From an uncultured Verrucomicrobiota bacterium (GTDB taxonomy: Bacteria; Verrucomicrobiota; Kiritimatiellia; CAIVKH01): DNA of 64,000 nucleotides. The stretch covers positions 1-64,000 of the forward strand of contig CALKUH010000030.1 of assembly GCA_937996795.1 (NCBI GenBank), read 5' to 3'. The notes beneath the pieces were generated by a model. The model saw only the letters and a list, made by a program, of their open reading frames with translations, had not been told where the DNA came from and did not search any database. The position numbers and the translations under genes are program-made. Below are positions 9,382-18,800 of the stretch, piece after piece. Positions within the stretch are counted from its first letter, which is position 1. Every line of letters starts with the position of its first letter.

Positions 9382-9882
9382 ATGTCCTTTGAATCCAAAA
9401 TCCTGACCCGGTCCGCGATGGTGGCGGAGCGGGGGCGGCTGCGGGCGGCGGGGAAGAAACTGGTCTTCACCAACGGCGCGTTCGACATCCTGCACGCCGG
9501 GCATGTGACGTATCTCCAGTTCGCGCGCGAGCAGGGCGACGCCCTGTGCGTGGGGTTGAACTCCGACGCCTCCGTGAAGCGCTACAAGGGCGACAAGCGG
9601 CCGGTGAACACCCAGACGGACCGCGCCCGCGTGCTCGCCGCGCTGGCGTGCGTGGATTACGTCGTGGTGTTCGACGAGGACGAGCCGAAGCAGTTGATCG
9701 GCGAAATCATCCCCGATGTGCTCGTGAAAGGCGCCGACTGGGCCCACTACGTCAGCGGCCGCGACATCGTCGAGGCGCACGGCGGCAAGGTCGTGCTTGC
9801 GCAGATGGTGGAGGGCCGCTCGACCACCAACGTGATCCACCGGATTGTGGAGGCGTATGGACCGAGCGATTCCCGGCCTTGA
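9382..9882 (+). CDS. rfaE2: D-glycero-beta-D-manno-heptose 1-phosphate adenylyltransferase
   Basis: 166-residue cytoplasmic enzyme making ADP-heptose from heptose 1-phosphate and ATP for LPS inner core. It corresponds to the C-terminal domain of HldE only; the kinase domain is not attached. The nucleotidyltransferase HxGH motif lies in FTNGAFDILHAGHVTYL, followed by VGLNSDASVKRYKG, RPVNTQTDRA and VKGADW, all typical of the RfaE domain II family. The gene begins 10 bases after the right repeat of the four-helix-bundle cassette, so its own upstream control region may have been displaced. Its 3' end overlaps the following NTase gene by 26 bases. hldD of the same pathway follows at 10526. Confidence 0.95.
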   Translation: MSFESKILTRSAMVAERGRLRAAGKKLVFTNGAFDILHAGHVTYLQFAREQGDALCVGLNSDASVKRYKGDKRPVNTQTDRARVLAALACVDYVVVFDEDEPKQLIGEIIPDVLVKGADWAHYVSGRDIVEAHGGKVVLAQMVEGRSTTNVIHRIVEAYGPSDSRP

Positions 9883-10354
9883 GCTGATTACGGAGTTTGC
9901 CCGGGTCGCTGAGGCCCTGCGCGGCAAACGCTTGCGTTATGCGCTGGCGGGTGGTCTCGCGATGGCAGTGCATGGCTTCGCGCGGGCGACGAAGGATATT
10001 GATTTTCTCGTGCATCCGCTGGATTTGGACCGTGTCCGACGCGCGCTGGCGACCGCGGGCTTTCGCGTGCGCTCCGAGGTGATGACCTTCAAGGAAACCG
10101 GCGTCACACTGCATCGGTTGATCAAGACCTACTCGGACACTGAAGACTATTTTCTGGTCGATCTCCTGGTCCCATCGCGCCCCGCGCATTTGGAGATGAT
10201 TCGCCAAGCGCGGCGCATGAAGTGGAGCAACGGCTTCATCCGCGTGCTGCGGCGCGAAGACCTTATTGACTTGAAGCGAGCCGCCGGACGCCCGCAAGAT
10301 TTGACGGATATCGAACGGTTGCGCAATGACGCGAAAAAAACAGACTCCACTTGA
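9857..10354 (+). CDS. Nucleotidyltransferase-fold protein (AbiEii/MNT-like)
   Basis: 165-residue protein with the polymerase-beta nucleotidyltransferase motif LAGGLAMAVHGF followed by ATKDIDFLV (GG...DxD), then a conserved VDLLVP strand. This architecture occurs in DUF6036/AbiEii-type proteins that often act as toxins or accessory NTases in two-gene modules. The ATG at 9857 lies inside the 3' end of rfaE2 (26-bp overlap). A TTG at 9845 is a possible but less likely start. A small basic ORF overlaps its 3' end. It interrupts an otherwise logical rfaE2-hldD pair and is probably an accessory insertion. Catalytic competence and substrate are unknown. Confidence 0.75.
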   Translation: MDRAIPGLELITEFARVAEALRGKRLRYALAGGLAMAVHGFARATKDIDFLVHPLDLDRVRRALATAGFRVRSEVMTFKETGVTLHRLIKTYSDTEDYFLVDLLVPSRPAHLEMIRQARRMKWSNGFIRVLRREDLIDLKRAAGRPQDLTDIERLRNDAKKTDST

Positions 10355-10529
10355 GCGCGCCATCCGCGAAGTGGCGGGCCTGAACGTCTTGTGCGCTTCC
10401 CTGCGGCGAGCCGGACACGGTCTGCGCAAGCGCGACCGAACGAAGCTTCGCGAGCCTTCCGCGCTCTACACGGTTAGCCCCCGCGCCCCGAAACCCGACA
10501 CCCGAAACCCGACCCCATCCTCCCTATGA
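10326..10529 (+). CDS. Small basic hypothetical protein, possible NTase partner
   Basis: 67-residue ORF starting inside the 3' end of the NTase gene and ending with a TGA that overlaps the hldD ATG (ATGA at 10526-10529). The N-terminal half (TPLERAIREVAGLNVLCASLRRAG) looks like an amphipathic helix, while the C-terminal tail (PRAPKPDTRNPTPSSL) is encoded by the heptamer repeat array and looks disordered. The double overlap argues that it is translated and may couple hldD translation. The low-complexity tail and lack of recognised family argue against. Not recognised. Confidence 0.35.
   Translation: MTRKKQTPLERAIREVAGLNVLCASLRRAGHGLRKRDRTKLREPSALYTVSPRAPKPDTRNPTPSSL
10486..10513. repeat. Four-unit heptamer array upstream of hldD
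   Basis: Consecutive 7-bp units CCCCGAA, ACCCGAC, ACCCGAA and ACCCGAC end 12 bp before the hldD ATG, where a Shine-Dalgarno would be expected. No purine-rich ribosome site is visible. Confidence 0.85.
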
Positions 10530-11488
10530 GCAACTACATCGTCACCGGCGGCGCCGGCTTTATTGGCAGCAACATCGTTGCGGAATTAAACGCGCGCGGG
10601 GAGGAGGACGTCCTCGTGGTGGACATCCTCGGGAAGGACGAGAAGTGGAAGAACCTCGTGGGGTTGCGCTACAGCGACTACATGGAGGGCGACGCGTTCC
10701 GGCTCGCGCTCCAGCACGACACGCTGAACAAGGTGTCAGCGGTCTTCCACATGGGTGCGTGCAGCGCGACGACGGAGAAGGATGCGTCGTATCTCGCGGA
10801 CAACAACTACCGGTTCACGCGCGAACTGTGCGAGTGGTGCCTCCGCAACGACGTGCGGTTCATCTATGCGTCCAGCGGCGCGACCTATGGCGACGGCTCG
10901 CTCGGTTATTCCGACGCCGACGACGTGACGCCGACGCTGGCGCCGCTGAACATGTACGGCTACTCCAAACACATGTTCGACCTGTGGGCGCTGCGCCAGC
11001 AGGTGCTCAACGACATTGTCGGGCTGAAGTTCTTTAACGTCTATGGGCCCCGCGAGGACCACAAGGGCGACATGCGGTCGGTGGTGAACAAGGCGTACGG
11101 CCAGATCCAGCACGAGGGCGTGGTGAAGCTCTTCAAGTCGTACCACCCGGACTACAAGGACGGGGAGCAGGTGCGCGATTTCGTCTACGTGAAGGACGCG
11201 GTGAACGCGTGCCTCTGGTTCGCGGAGAACCGGCGCGCGAGCGGCCTCTTCAACGTCGGCACCGGAACCTGCCGCACGTGGGTGGATCTCGCGCGTGCGG
11301 TGTTCGCCGCGATGGGCCGTCCGCCGAAGATCGAATTCATCGACATGCCCGAGCACCTGCGCGGCAAATACCAGTACCGCACCGAGGCCGATATCTCGAA
11401 ACTGCGCGACGCCGGCTACGACATCCCGATGACCACGCTGGAAGACGGCGTCCGCGATTACGTCCAGACGTGGCTCGCGAAGCGCTAG
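10526..11488 (+). CDS. hldD: ADP-glyceromanno-heptose 6-epimerase
   Basis: 320-residue short-chain dehydrogenase/reductase of LPS core synthesis, converting ADP-D-glycero- to ADP-L-glycero-manno-heptose. The Rossmann motif is at the very N-terminus (VTGGAGFIGSN, residues 5-15). The catalytic Tyr-x3-Lys is in MYGYSKHMFD, and family signatures include FHMGACSATTE and FFNVYGPRE. Length is typical (about 310-330). It has no purine-rich ribosome site: a heptamer array and then CATCCTCCCT precede the ATG, and the start overlaps the stop of the small upstream ORF, so translational coupling is plausible. Confidence 0.96.
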   Translation: MSNYIVTGGAGFIGSNIVAELNARGEEDVLVVDILGKDEKWKNLVGLRYSDYMEGDAFRLALQHDTLNKVSAVFHMGACSATTEKDASYLADNNYRFTRELCEWCLRNDVRFIYASSGATYGDGSLGYSDADDVTPTLAPLNMYGYSKHMFDLWALRQQVLNDIVGLKFFNVYGPREDHKGDMRSVVNKAYGQIQHEGVVKLFKSYHPDYKDGEQVRDFVYVKDAVNACLWFAENRRASGLFNVGTGTCRTWVDLARAVFAAMGRPPKIEFIDMPEHLRGKYQYRTEADISKLRDAGYDIPMTTLEDGVRDYVQTWLAKR

Positions 11489-11611
11489 GTGCGCGGCCCG
11501 ACACTGTTGTTCAACGGTTCTCCCGGGGTCACAATATTTCATCGGGTAAAACGCTTGACCTGACTTTGGCTTGGCCGCACGCTGGTCTCTTCACCAGGAA
11601 GGCGGGCGCGA

Positions 11612-14600
11612 ATGAGTGGTCTCAGGGGTTGGGTGGCGGTGGTGGGTATTTTTCTCGGCGGGCTCGCGGCGGACGCGGCGGTCACGCAGGTGGGGAACGT
11701 CACGGGGGTGACGATCACGACGAACGCGGCGGCGGGGAATCGCGTCTTTTCATTTGCACTTAGCACGGGCGGGTCGGTGGAGATCACGCCGTTCGCGCCG
11801 GACGTGGTCCGCGTGGACCTGCATTGGGTGGGGCCGTTCGAGACGGACCAGCCGATGATCGCCAAGCCGTTCACGAACTGGCCCGCCGTCAGTGCGACCC
11901 TTGCGGACAACGGCAGCTCCTATCGCCTGGAGACGACGCAACTGATCGTCGACATCGACAAGACGCCGTTCAAGGTCCACTTCAAGGACAAGTCGGGCTT
12001 CTTCCTTCTGCAGGACGACAAGACGGAGTTTGATCCCGCGTACAATTTCACCGGGCAGCGCGGCACCGGCTCGTCGAAGCTGAAGGCGCAGAAGGTGATG
12101 CCGAGCAATCAGGCGATCATGGGGCTGGGCGAATACGGCGGGCCGATGAACCGGCGCGGGCGCGAGATCGATTGCTGGAACACGGGCACCTACAACTGGG
12201 GCGAGTTCCAGAACCCGACCTACCTGAACATCCCGTTTTTCTACGGCTTGCAGCCCGCGGGCGGCGGCAACCCGGCGTTTGTGTACGGCGTGTTCTTCAA
12301 CAACCCGTGCCGGTCGCTGTTCAAATTCGGCACGGCGCAGGGCGACCGCTATTCGTTTGAGGCGGGCGACGGGCGCATGGACTATTTCTTCTTCGGCGGC
12401 GGCGCGACACACACGATGGCGGAGGTGATCGACCGCTACTCGGAGCTGACCGGGCGTCCGACGATGCTGCCGAAATGGGGGCTGGGGCATCACCTGTCCC
12501 GCTTCAGCTACGACAACCAGGCGTGGGTCGAATACATCGCGAACCAGTCCACGGTGGAGGACATGCCGCTCGACGCCGTGTATCTCGACATCGACTACAT
12601 GGATGCGGATGCGGACGGCGACTTCGCCGACGGGCAGCTGCGCCAGCTCACGATCAACTCCAAGTTCCCGAATCCGTCCGGCATGCTGAACTACTGCGAC
12701 GCGCGCGGTGTGAAGGTGGTGCCGCTGATCGAGCCCTGGCTGGAGCCGGGCGATCCGCTGCACGGCGAGGCGAACGGGCTGCTGCATTTCATCAAGGACA
12801 ACGGCGGGAACACGGTCACCCGCAACATCTACGTCGGCGCGGTCTCGTGGTTTGATTTCAGCAGCTCGCCAATGCAGGTGTGGTGGCGCAACAAGATCGT
12901 GAACTGGTTCAACACGCTGCCGTTCGACGGCATCTGGAACGACCTGACGGAACCGGAGGGCGGCGACCAGATCCCGCACAACGCGCTGATGTGGATCGAC
13001 GGCAAGTTCGGAACCTCGACCACCGACTCGCGCCGCTGGTGGTCGAATGAGCGCAACTATTTCGGCCTGCGCTGCTCGAAGACCAGCTACGACGCGATGC
13101 TACAGAAGAACCCGAACCTGCGCCCCTTTGTGCTGAGCCGGTCCGGCAACGCGGGGCTTCAGCGCTACGCGGTGAGCTGGAGCGGCGACACGCGCGCGAA
13201 CTGGTTCTACCAGCGCGCGACGATCCGGTTCGGCATGGGTGCGATGATCGCCGGCGTGGCGTGGTACGGCAATGACGTCGGCGGTTTCGCCGGCACCGCG
13301 TCGGCCGAGCTGATGACGCGCTCCACGGAGTTCAACGCCCTGACGCCGTTCTTCCGCAACCACGCCGACAAGGCCGCGGCGGATCGCGAGCCGTGGCGGT
13401 TCGGCGAGCCCTACAAGAGCCATCAGCGCAACATGATCAAGATGCGCTACCGGCTCATGCCGTACCTCTACACGCTTGCGTACGAATCGACCGTGACCGG
13501 CGAGCCGATGAACGTGCCGCCGGCGTTCGACTACTTCGCGGACGCGAACACGCACGACATCAGCGACTACGAATTCCTCGTGGGCGACTACATCCTCGCC
13601 GCGCCGGTCTACAACGAAGGCGCGTCCACGCGGCAGGTGTACCTGCCGTACGCGCCGGGTGTGGAGTGGTATTACTGGCCGTCCGCCGCGCCGAATGTGC
13701 AGCCCTCGGGGACGAAGTACGGCGGCGGGCAGACGGTCAACGTCAGCGCGCCGCTGGGGCAGATGCCGATGTTCGTGCGGTCGGGCGCGATCATCCCGAT
13801 GGGGCCGTCGATGCAGTACGCGAACCAGACGCAGGCCGGGTGGATGGACATCAACTGCTGGCCGGCGGGTGTCAGCGAATTCACGCTGCACGAGGACGAC
13901 GGCGAGACGTGGGACTACCTGAGCGGCGAATATGCGCGCCGCCGCATGGTGAGCGAGCGCACCGAACTGGCGTGGACGCTCGACATCGAGGCGAAGCAGG
14001 GGACGTACAACACCGGCGCGCGCGATTTCTATGTCTACTGTTTCAATCCGCCCACGAACGCGGTGCAATCGGTGAAGCTGAATGGCGCCCCGCTTGCGCA
14101 GCTCGCCAATTTCAACGATGCGCCGCAGGGCTGGCGGATGACCAGCGAGGGACGCGTCGGCATCAAGCTGCCTGACACGGGCGCCGCCGCGGAGATCCGC
14201 GTGAGCTGGGGCGACGAGAGCGATGTCGTGCAGCTGGCGCACCCGGCGTACAACGTGCCGGAGACGAGCGCGTTTGTGCGCGTCTACATCACGCGCGCGG
14301 GCGACACGACCGGCGCGGTCAGTGCCACGTTCGCCACGCTCGACGCCAGCGCGCTGGCGGGACTGGACTACACGCCGGTCACAGGCGTCGTGAACTGGGC
14401 CGCAGGCGACACGGCGGACAAGTTCGTGGATGTGCTGTTGGCGGATGATGCGTCGTATCGCGGCGATCGATTCTTCCTCGGGCGCCTGGCCGCCGTGACT
14501 GGTGCGGACGTTGGCGCGGTCACCTCCACGACGATCAACATCCTGGAGAACGAGCCGTTGCCGCCCGGCCTGATGGTGACGAATCCACCCGCGCCGTTGT

Positions 14601-15850
14601 ATGTGAGCGCGACCGTGGGCGTGGTGACGGTGCAGGGTGTGGCGAATGCGAATGTGTGGAGCGGCCTTGTCTGGAGCAACGCCCTCACGGGCGCGAGCGG
14701 GACCGCGCCGATCGGGTTCGCGTGGACGATTCCCGGGGTGACGCTTGGCGTGGGCACCAACTGGATCACGATCGCCGCCACGAACGTAGCCGGCACCGGC
14801 GCCTTCGACAGCGGCGCGGACACGGTCTACAACAACGGTTGGGACGCGGGTGACAACGGCGGGTACGGGTGGGGCGCGTGGCAATTCCAGACCAGCTCCG
14901 GCGACATCAACCAGAACGGACGGTTCATGGCCACGGCGACGAACGTGAACATCGGGACGCCGGCGTGGGGATTGTACGCCAACACCGGCAACAACTCGGA
15001 AGCGCGGCGGCTGATGACGAACGCGCTCGCCGTGGGGCAGACGGTTTCCGTGCGGATGGACAACGGTTTCATCAACCCGGGCAGCGGGGTGGGTGTCGCG
15101 CTCCAGAATGATGTCGGCACGACGCTGTGGGAGTTCTTCTTCAACGGGGGGGACACGTTCTACAGCATGAGCAGCACGACGACGGACATCGGGTGGACGA
15201 GCGGCGGCCTCGACGTGGAATTCACGCTGACCGGACCGACGAACTTCACGACGCGGATCACGCCCTACGGCGGCGCCACCCGCACGAACAATGGCGTGCT
15301 GATCAACGCCGCGAACCAGCAGATCTCGGCGTTCCGCGCGTGGAACTTCAATGCGGGGAGCGGGTCGCAGTACGACTTTTTCTTCAACAACCTGACGCGC
15401 AGCGGCGGAAGCGGAGCCACCACCAGCGTGTTGGTCCAGGTGGTCCGGCCCGCGAGTGACGGATTGATTCCGCAGTGGTGGCGGGACCGGTATGCCTTGA
15501 GCGGGCCCGACTCCGGCGATCACGAGGACCGCGATGGCGACGGGCGGAGCAATCTCGAGGAATATCTGGCGGACTCCATCCCGACGAACAACGCCTCGCG
15601 GTTTGGCCGCGTGCACGTGCGAAGCGTAACCCCGCAGGGCACGAATGTCGTCATCGAGCTGGAGATCGAGGCGCCCACGACGAACAGCCGCGTGTATGAC
15701 ATCACGTACAGCAGCAACCTGATGAGTGCGGTTTGGTCGCCGCTGGGCCTTGTCGTGACGGGGCATCCCGGCGGCGCGGCCCTGCAGCTTCAGGTCACGA
15801 ATCGGGTGGAGGAAAGTCCGCTCTTCCGTGCGGGCGTGCGCCTGCCTTGA
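11612..15850 (+). CDS. Secreted multidomain GH31 glycoside hydrolase
   Basis: 1,412-residue exported alpha-glucosidase/alpha-xylosidase-type enzyme. The ATG at 11612 follows AGGAAGG and precedes a signal peptide ending near LGGLAADAA. Domains: N-terminal GH31 beta-sandwich (about 25-270); catalytic TIM barrel (about 275-640), with nucleophile Asp444 in IWNDLTEPEGG and acid/base Asp526 in SWSGDTRANW; C-terminal beta domains to about 860; a Calx-beta domain (about 876-980); an unrecognised Gly/Asn-rich beta domain (about 1070-1260); and an Asp-rich thrombospondin-3-like segment (RDGDGRSNLEEYLAD, about 1305) followed by a small beta tail. It probably degrades plant or algal polysaccharide side chains outside the cell. 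It stands alone, with no sugar transporter or regulator adjacent. Confidence 0.93.
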   Translation: MSGLRGWVAVVGIFLGGLAADAAVTQVGNVTGVTITTNAAAGNRVFSFALSTGGSVEITPFAPDVVRVDLHWVGPFETDQPMIAKPFTNWPAVSATLADNGSSYRLETTQLIVDIDKTPFKVHFKDKSGFFLLQDDKTEFDPAYNFTGQRGTGSSKLKAQKVMPSNQAIMGLGEYGGPMNRRGREIDCWNTGTYNWGEFQNPTYLNIPFFYGLQPAGGGNPAFVYGVFFNNPCRSLFKFGTAQGDRYSFEAGDGRMDYFFFGGGATHTMAEVIDRYSELTGRPTMLPKWGLGHHLSRFSYDNQAWVEYIANQSTVEDMPLDAVYLDIDYMDADADGDFADGQLRQLTINSKFPNPSGMLNYCDARGVKVVPLIEPWLEPGDPLHGEANGLLHFIKDNGGNTVTRNIYVGAVSWFDFSSSPMQVWWRNKIVNWFNTLPFDGIWNDLTEPEGGDQIPHNALMWIDGKFGTSTTDSRRWWSNERNYFGLRCSKTSYDAMLQKNPNLRPFVLSRSGNAGLQRYAVSWSGDTRANWFYQRATIRFGMGAMIAGVAWYGNDVGGFAGTASAELMTRSTEFNALTPFFRNHADKAAADREPWRFGEPYKSHQRNMIKMRYRLMPYLYTLAYESTVTGEPMNVPPAFDYFADANTHDISDYEFLVGDYILAAPVYNEGASTRQVYLPYAPGVEWYYWPSAAPNVQPSGTKYGGGQTVNVSAPLGQMPMFVRSGAIIPMGPSMQYANQTQAGWMDINCWPAGVSEFTLHEDDGETWDYLSGEYARRRMVSERTELAWTLDIEAKQGTYNTGARDFYVYCFNPPTNAVQSVKLNGAPLAQLANFNDAPQGWRMTSEGRVGIKLPDTGAAAEIRVSWGDESDVVQLAHPAYNVPETSAFVRVYITRAGDTTGAVSATFATLDASALAGLDYTPVTGVVNWAAGDTADKFVDVLLADDASYRGDRFFLGRLAAVTGADVGAVTSTTINILENEPLPPGLMVTNPPAPLYVSATVGVVTVQGVANANVWSGLVWSNALTGASGTAPIGFAWTIPGVTLGVGTNWITIAATNVAGTGAFDSGADTVYNNGWDAGDNGGYGWGAWQFQTSSGDINQNGRFMATATNVNIGTPAWGLYANTGNNSEARRLMTNALAVGQTVSVRMDNGFINPGSGVGVALQNDVGTTLWEFFFNGGDTFYSMSSTTTDIGWTSGGLDVEFTLTGPTNFTTRITPYGGATRTNNGVLINAANQQISAFRAWNFNAGSGSQYDFFFNNLTRSGGSGATTSVLVQVVRPASDGLIPQWWRDRYALSGPDSGDHEDRDGDGRSNLEEYLADSIPTNNASRFGRVHVRSVTPQGTNVVIELEIEAPTTNSRVYDITYSSNLMSAVWSPLGLVVTGHPGGAALQLQVTNRVEESPLFRAGVRLP

Positions 15851-15866
15851 GGCGTCGTGCGCGCGG

Positions 15867-18800
15867 TCAGGCGAGCAGGTGTTCGAGGTCTTCGCGCGTG
15901 AGGTCCCGGATGAGGCTGTTGTCGGCGCTGATGATGGCGTCGGCGAGCGCGCGCTTGCTCTGCTGCAAGTCGAGTACCTTTTCCTCGATGGTGTCCTTTG
16001 CGATGAGGCGATAGGCGAAGACCTTGCGGGTCTGGCCGATGCGGTGTGCGCGGTCGATGGCCTGCGCTTCGACGGCGGGATTCCACCAGGGGTCGAGCAG
16101 GAAGACGTACTCCGCCGCAGTCAGGTTCAATCCGACGCCGCCGGCTTTCAGGCTGATCAGGAACACCTTGCACGCGGGATCGGCCTGGAATCGATCGACG
16201 CTCGCTTTCCGGTCCCTCGTTTTTCCGTCCAGATATTCGTACGGGATGCCGCGCGCATCCAATTCCTTGCGCACCAGCGACAGGAATGACGTGAATTGCG
16301 AGAAGACCAGCGCTTTGTGGTCTTCCTCGCGCAGTTCCTCGAGCTGCGCCAGGAGCACTTCGAGTTTGGCACTGCTCTCGCTGTCCTTGCTTTTGTCGAT
16401 GAGCGCGGGATGGCAGGCGGCCTGGCGCAGGCGGAGCAGGGCTTCGAGGACCTGGATTTTGGAGCGCCCCAGGCCTTTTGCGTCGATGACACCGAGCAAT
16501 GACGCGCGATAGTGGTCGCGCAATTCGTTGTAGATCTTGCGCTGCTTCGGCGGCAGCTCGCACCACAGCGTGTCCTCCATGCGGTCGGGCAATTCGCGGG
16601 CGACCTCTTTTTTCGTGCGGCGCAGGATGAAGGGACGCAGGGCCCGGGCCAGCAGCGCGCGGGCGGATTCGTCCGCGCCATTGGCGGCGAGTCCCTGGAA
16701 CACGGAGGCCCGGCCCAGGAAGCCCGGGTTCAGGAACTCGAACAGGCTCCACAATTCGCCCAGATGATTTTCGATGGGGGTGCCGCTCATCGCGAGCCGG
16801 TGGCGGGCGCGCAGCAGGCGCGCGGCCTTGGCCTGGCTGGTGGAGGCGTTCTTGATGGCCTGCGCCTCGTCGAGCACCACGTAGTCGAATTCGATGTCCT
16901 TCAACAGCGCGGCGTCGATGCGCAGCGTGCCGTAGGTCGTGAGGATCAGGTCGTAGTCGCTGAGGTGTCCGGAGGATTTGGCGCGGGAGAGGCCGTGATG
17001 ATCGATCACGCGCATCGCCGGGGTGAAGCGGGCGGCCTCGGCGCGCCAGTTGTAGAGCAGCGATTTCGGCAGCACGACGAGCGAGGGGCCGGCGCCGGCC
17101 AGCCGCCGCGCTTCCAGCATGGCGAGCACTTGCACGGTTTTCCCGAGGCCCATGTCGTCCGCGAGGCATCCGCCGAACTGATGGGCGCGCAGGAAATCCA
17201 GCCAGCCGAGTCCGTCCCGCTGGTAGTCACGCAGCGTGCCCCGGAACGTCGCCGGCGGGTCGGCGGGTGCGATCGTGCGGAAGGCTTTCAGCTGCTCGCG
17301 CGCCGCCGCGAATTGTTCATCCACGTTGACGCCGGGTTGCTCGGCGAGCAGCGCGTCGAGCAGGGCGGCCTGGGTGCGCCGGAAGCGGAGCGCCTCCTTG
17401 TCCGCCGTCGAAAAAGACGCCAGCGCGGCGAGGCGTTGCTGCCAGTCCTGCGGAATGGCGGCGATGCTGCCGTCGGCCAGCACGAGCGTGTCGAGCCGCT
17501 CGCGCGCCGCGCGCAACAGGTCGGGCATCGGCACGGGGATACCGTCGAAGTCCGCCTTCGCATGCAGATCGAACCAGTCCACGCCGGAGACCACTTCTAT
17601 CGAGAACGTGCCCGCGCTGCGAATCGGGCGCCCCTTGAAGACGATCCGCCATCCTTTCCGTCCCAGTGCGCGCAGGATCTCGGGCAGGCGCTTTTCGGGC
17701 AGCTCCACATCAATGGTGGCATCGCCAAACGCATAGCGAGGCCGTCGCAACCCCAGTTCCGAGAGGGCTGCGCGGCACTGTTCCTCGGCCGCCCGGTCGC
17801 GCAGCGTGAAGATGCGGGCGCCCGCTGTCCGGAATCCGCGGTCCGCGTCCTGGCTTCGGAACACGCGCCCCGCGTAGTCGAACGACAGCCGGGCGTCGAA
17901 CACCGCGGGTTCGTAGACGTTGACGGTGAGGTCGAGTGCGGGCGTGAAGCGCCCGGTTTCCTGCGTGAGGGCGAGGTCCGCGGGGAGCGACAACGGGGCG
18001 GACATGGGAAGCAGCATGGTGCTTTCGATGAATTGGTCCACTTCATCGCGCGGGACGGTGATTTCGTGCTGCTCGCGAAGCAGGGCGATCCACGGGAACG
18101 AATCCCGGTGGTCGATGCGCGCGATGTGCGCTGTGTCAAACATCCATCCCGATGCGGTCACCACGCGCGGTTCATCCAGGGGCCGCCGTTCCTCCCCGCG
18201 CCACAATTCGCCGCGCACGCGGACGGTTTTCGCGGAAGCGACATCGACGATGAGATGAAAAATCCATGCGGGACCTTCATCGAGGGTGAAGAAGGGACCC
18301 GAGAGCGGGTCCGCCTCATTCGCGGTGAACCGACCCGTCCGGCAGAGGAGCGGGGCGAGATGCTCCCACAGGGTCGTGTCCGCCTGATACGCGCTCGGGC
18401 TGGCGTACCCCTTCCATGCGTGGGCGGGCGTGGCGCCGCGCAGCATCAGCAGGATCTGGCGATCCTCCGGCTTGAGCGCGGCGATTTGCTGCTGTGTGGG
18501 CTGGAAGGGGCGGGGTTTGCTCCAATCGCCGTTCTTCTTGCGGAAGGCCTCGACCGCCTGCAGGCGCGGCACGCCTGAGTTCCGCAGTTCGGGGAGCGAG
18601 AGGGTGTAGAACACCTGCGATTCCCGCGCCGGCTCGGGTTCGGGCGAAACGGTCCGGGTGTCGGCGAGGCGCTTGATGATGCGCTTCCAGCTTGCGCGAC
18701 CGGGGCCGGACGCATCCTTCGCGGGTCTGGAATCCGAACGCGCGACTGGCGCCGGGCTGGTGGGCGGGGCTTCCAGGTGATAGGGCACGAGGCGAAGCGG

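Noticed and set aside
11489..11611. Promoter starting at TTGACC (about 11554) upstream of the GH31 gene
   Set aside because: No acceptable -10 at 16-18 bp; nothing else supported in this 123-bp gap.
13100..15766. Antisense frame of 888 codons in the GH31 gene
   Set aside because: Pure Arg/Val/His-rich shadow of a recognisable GH31/Calx-beta coding sequence.
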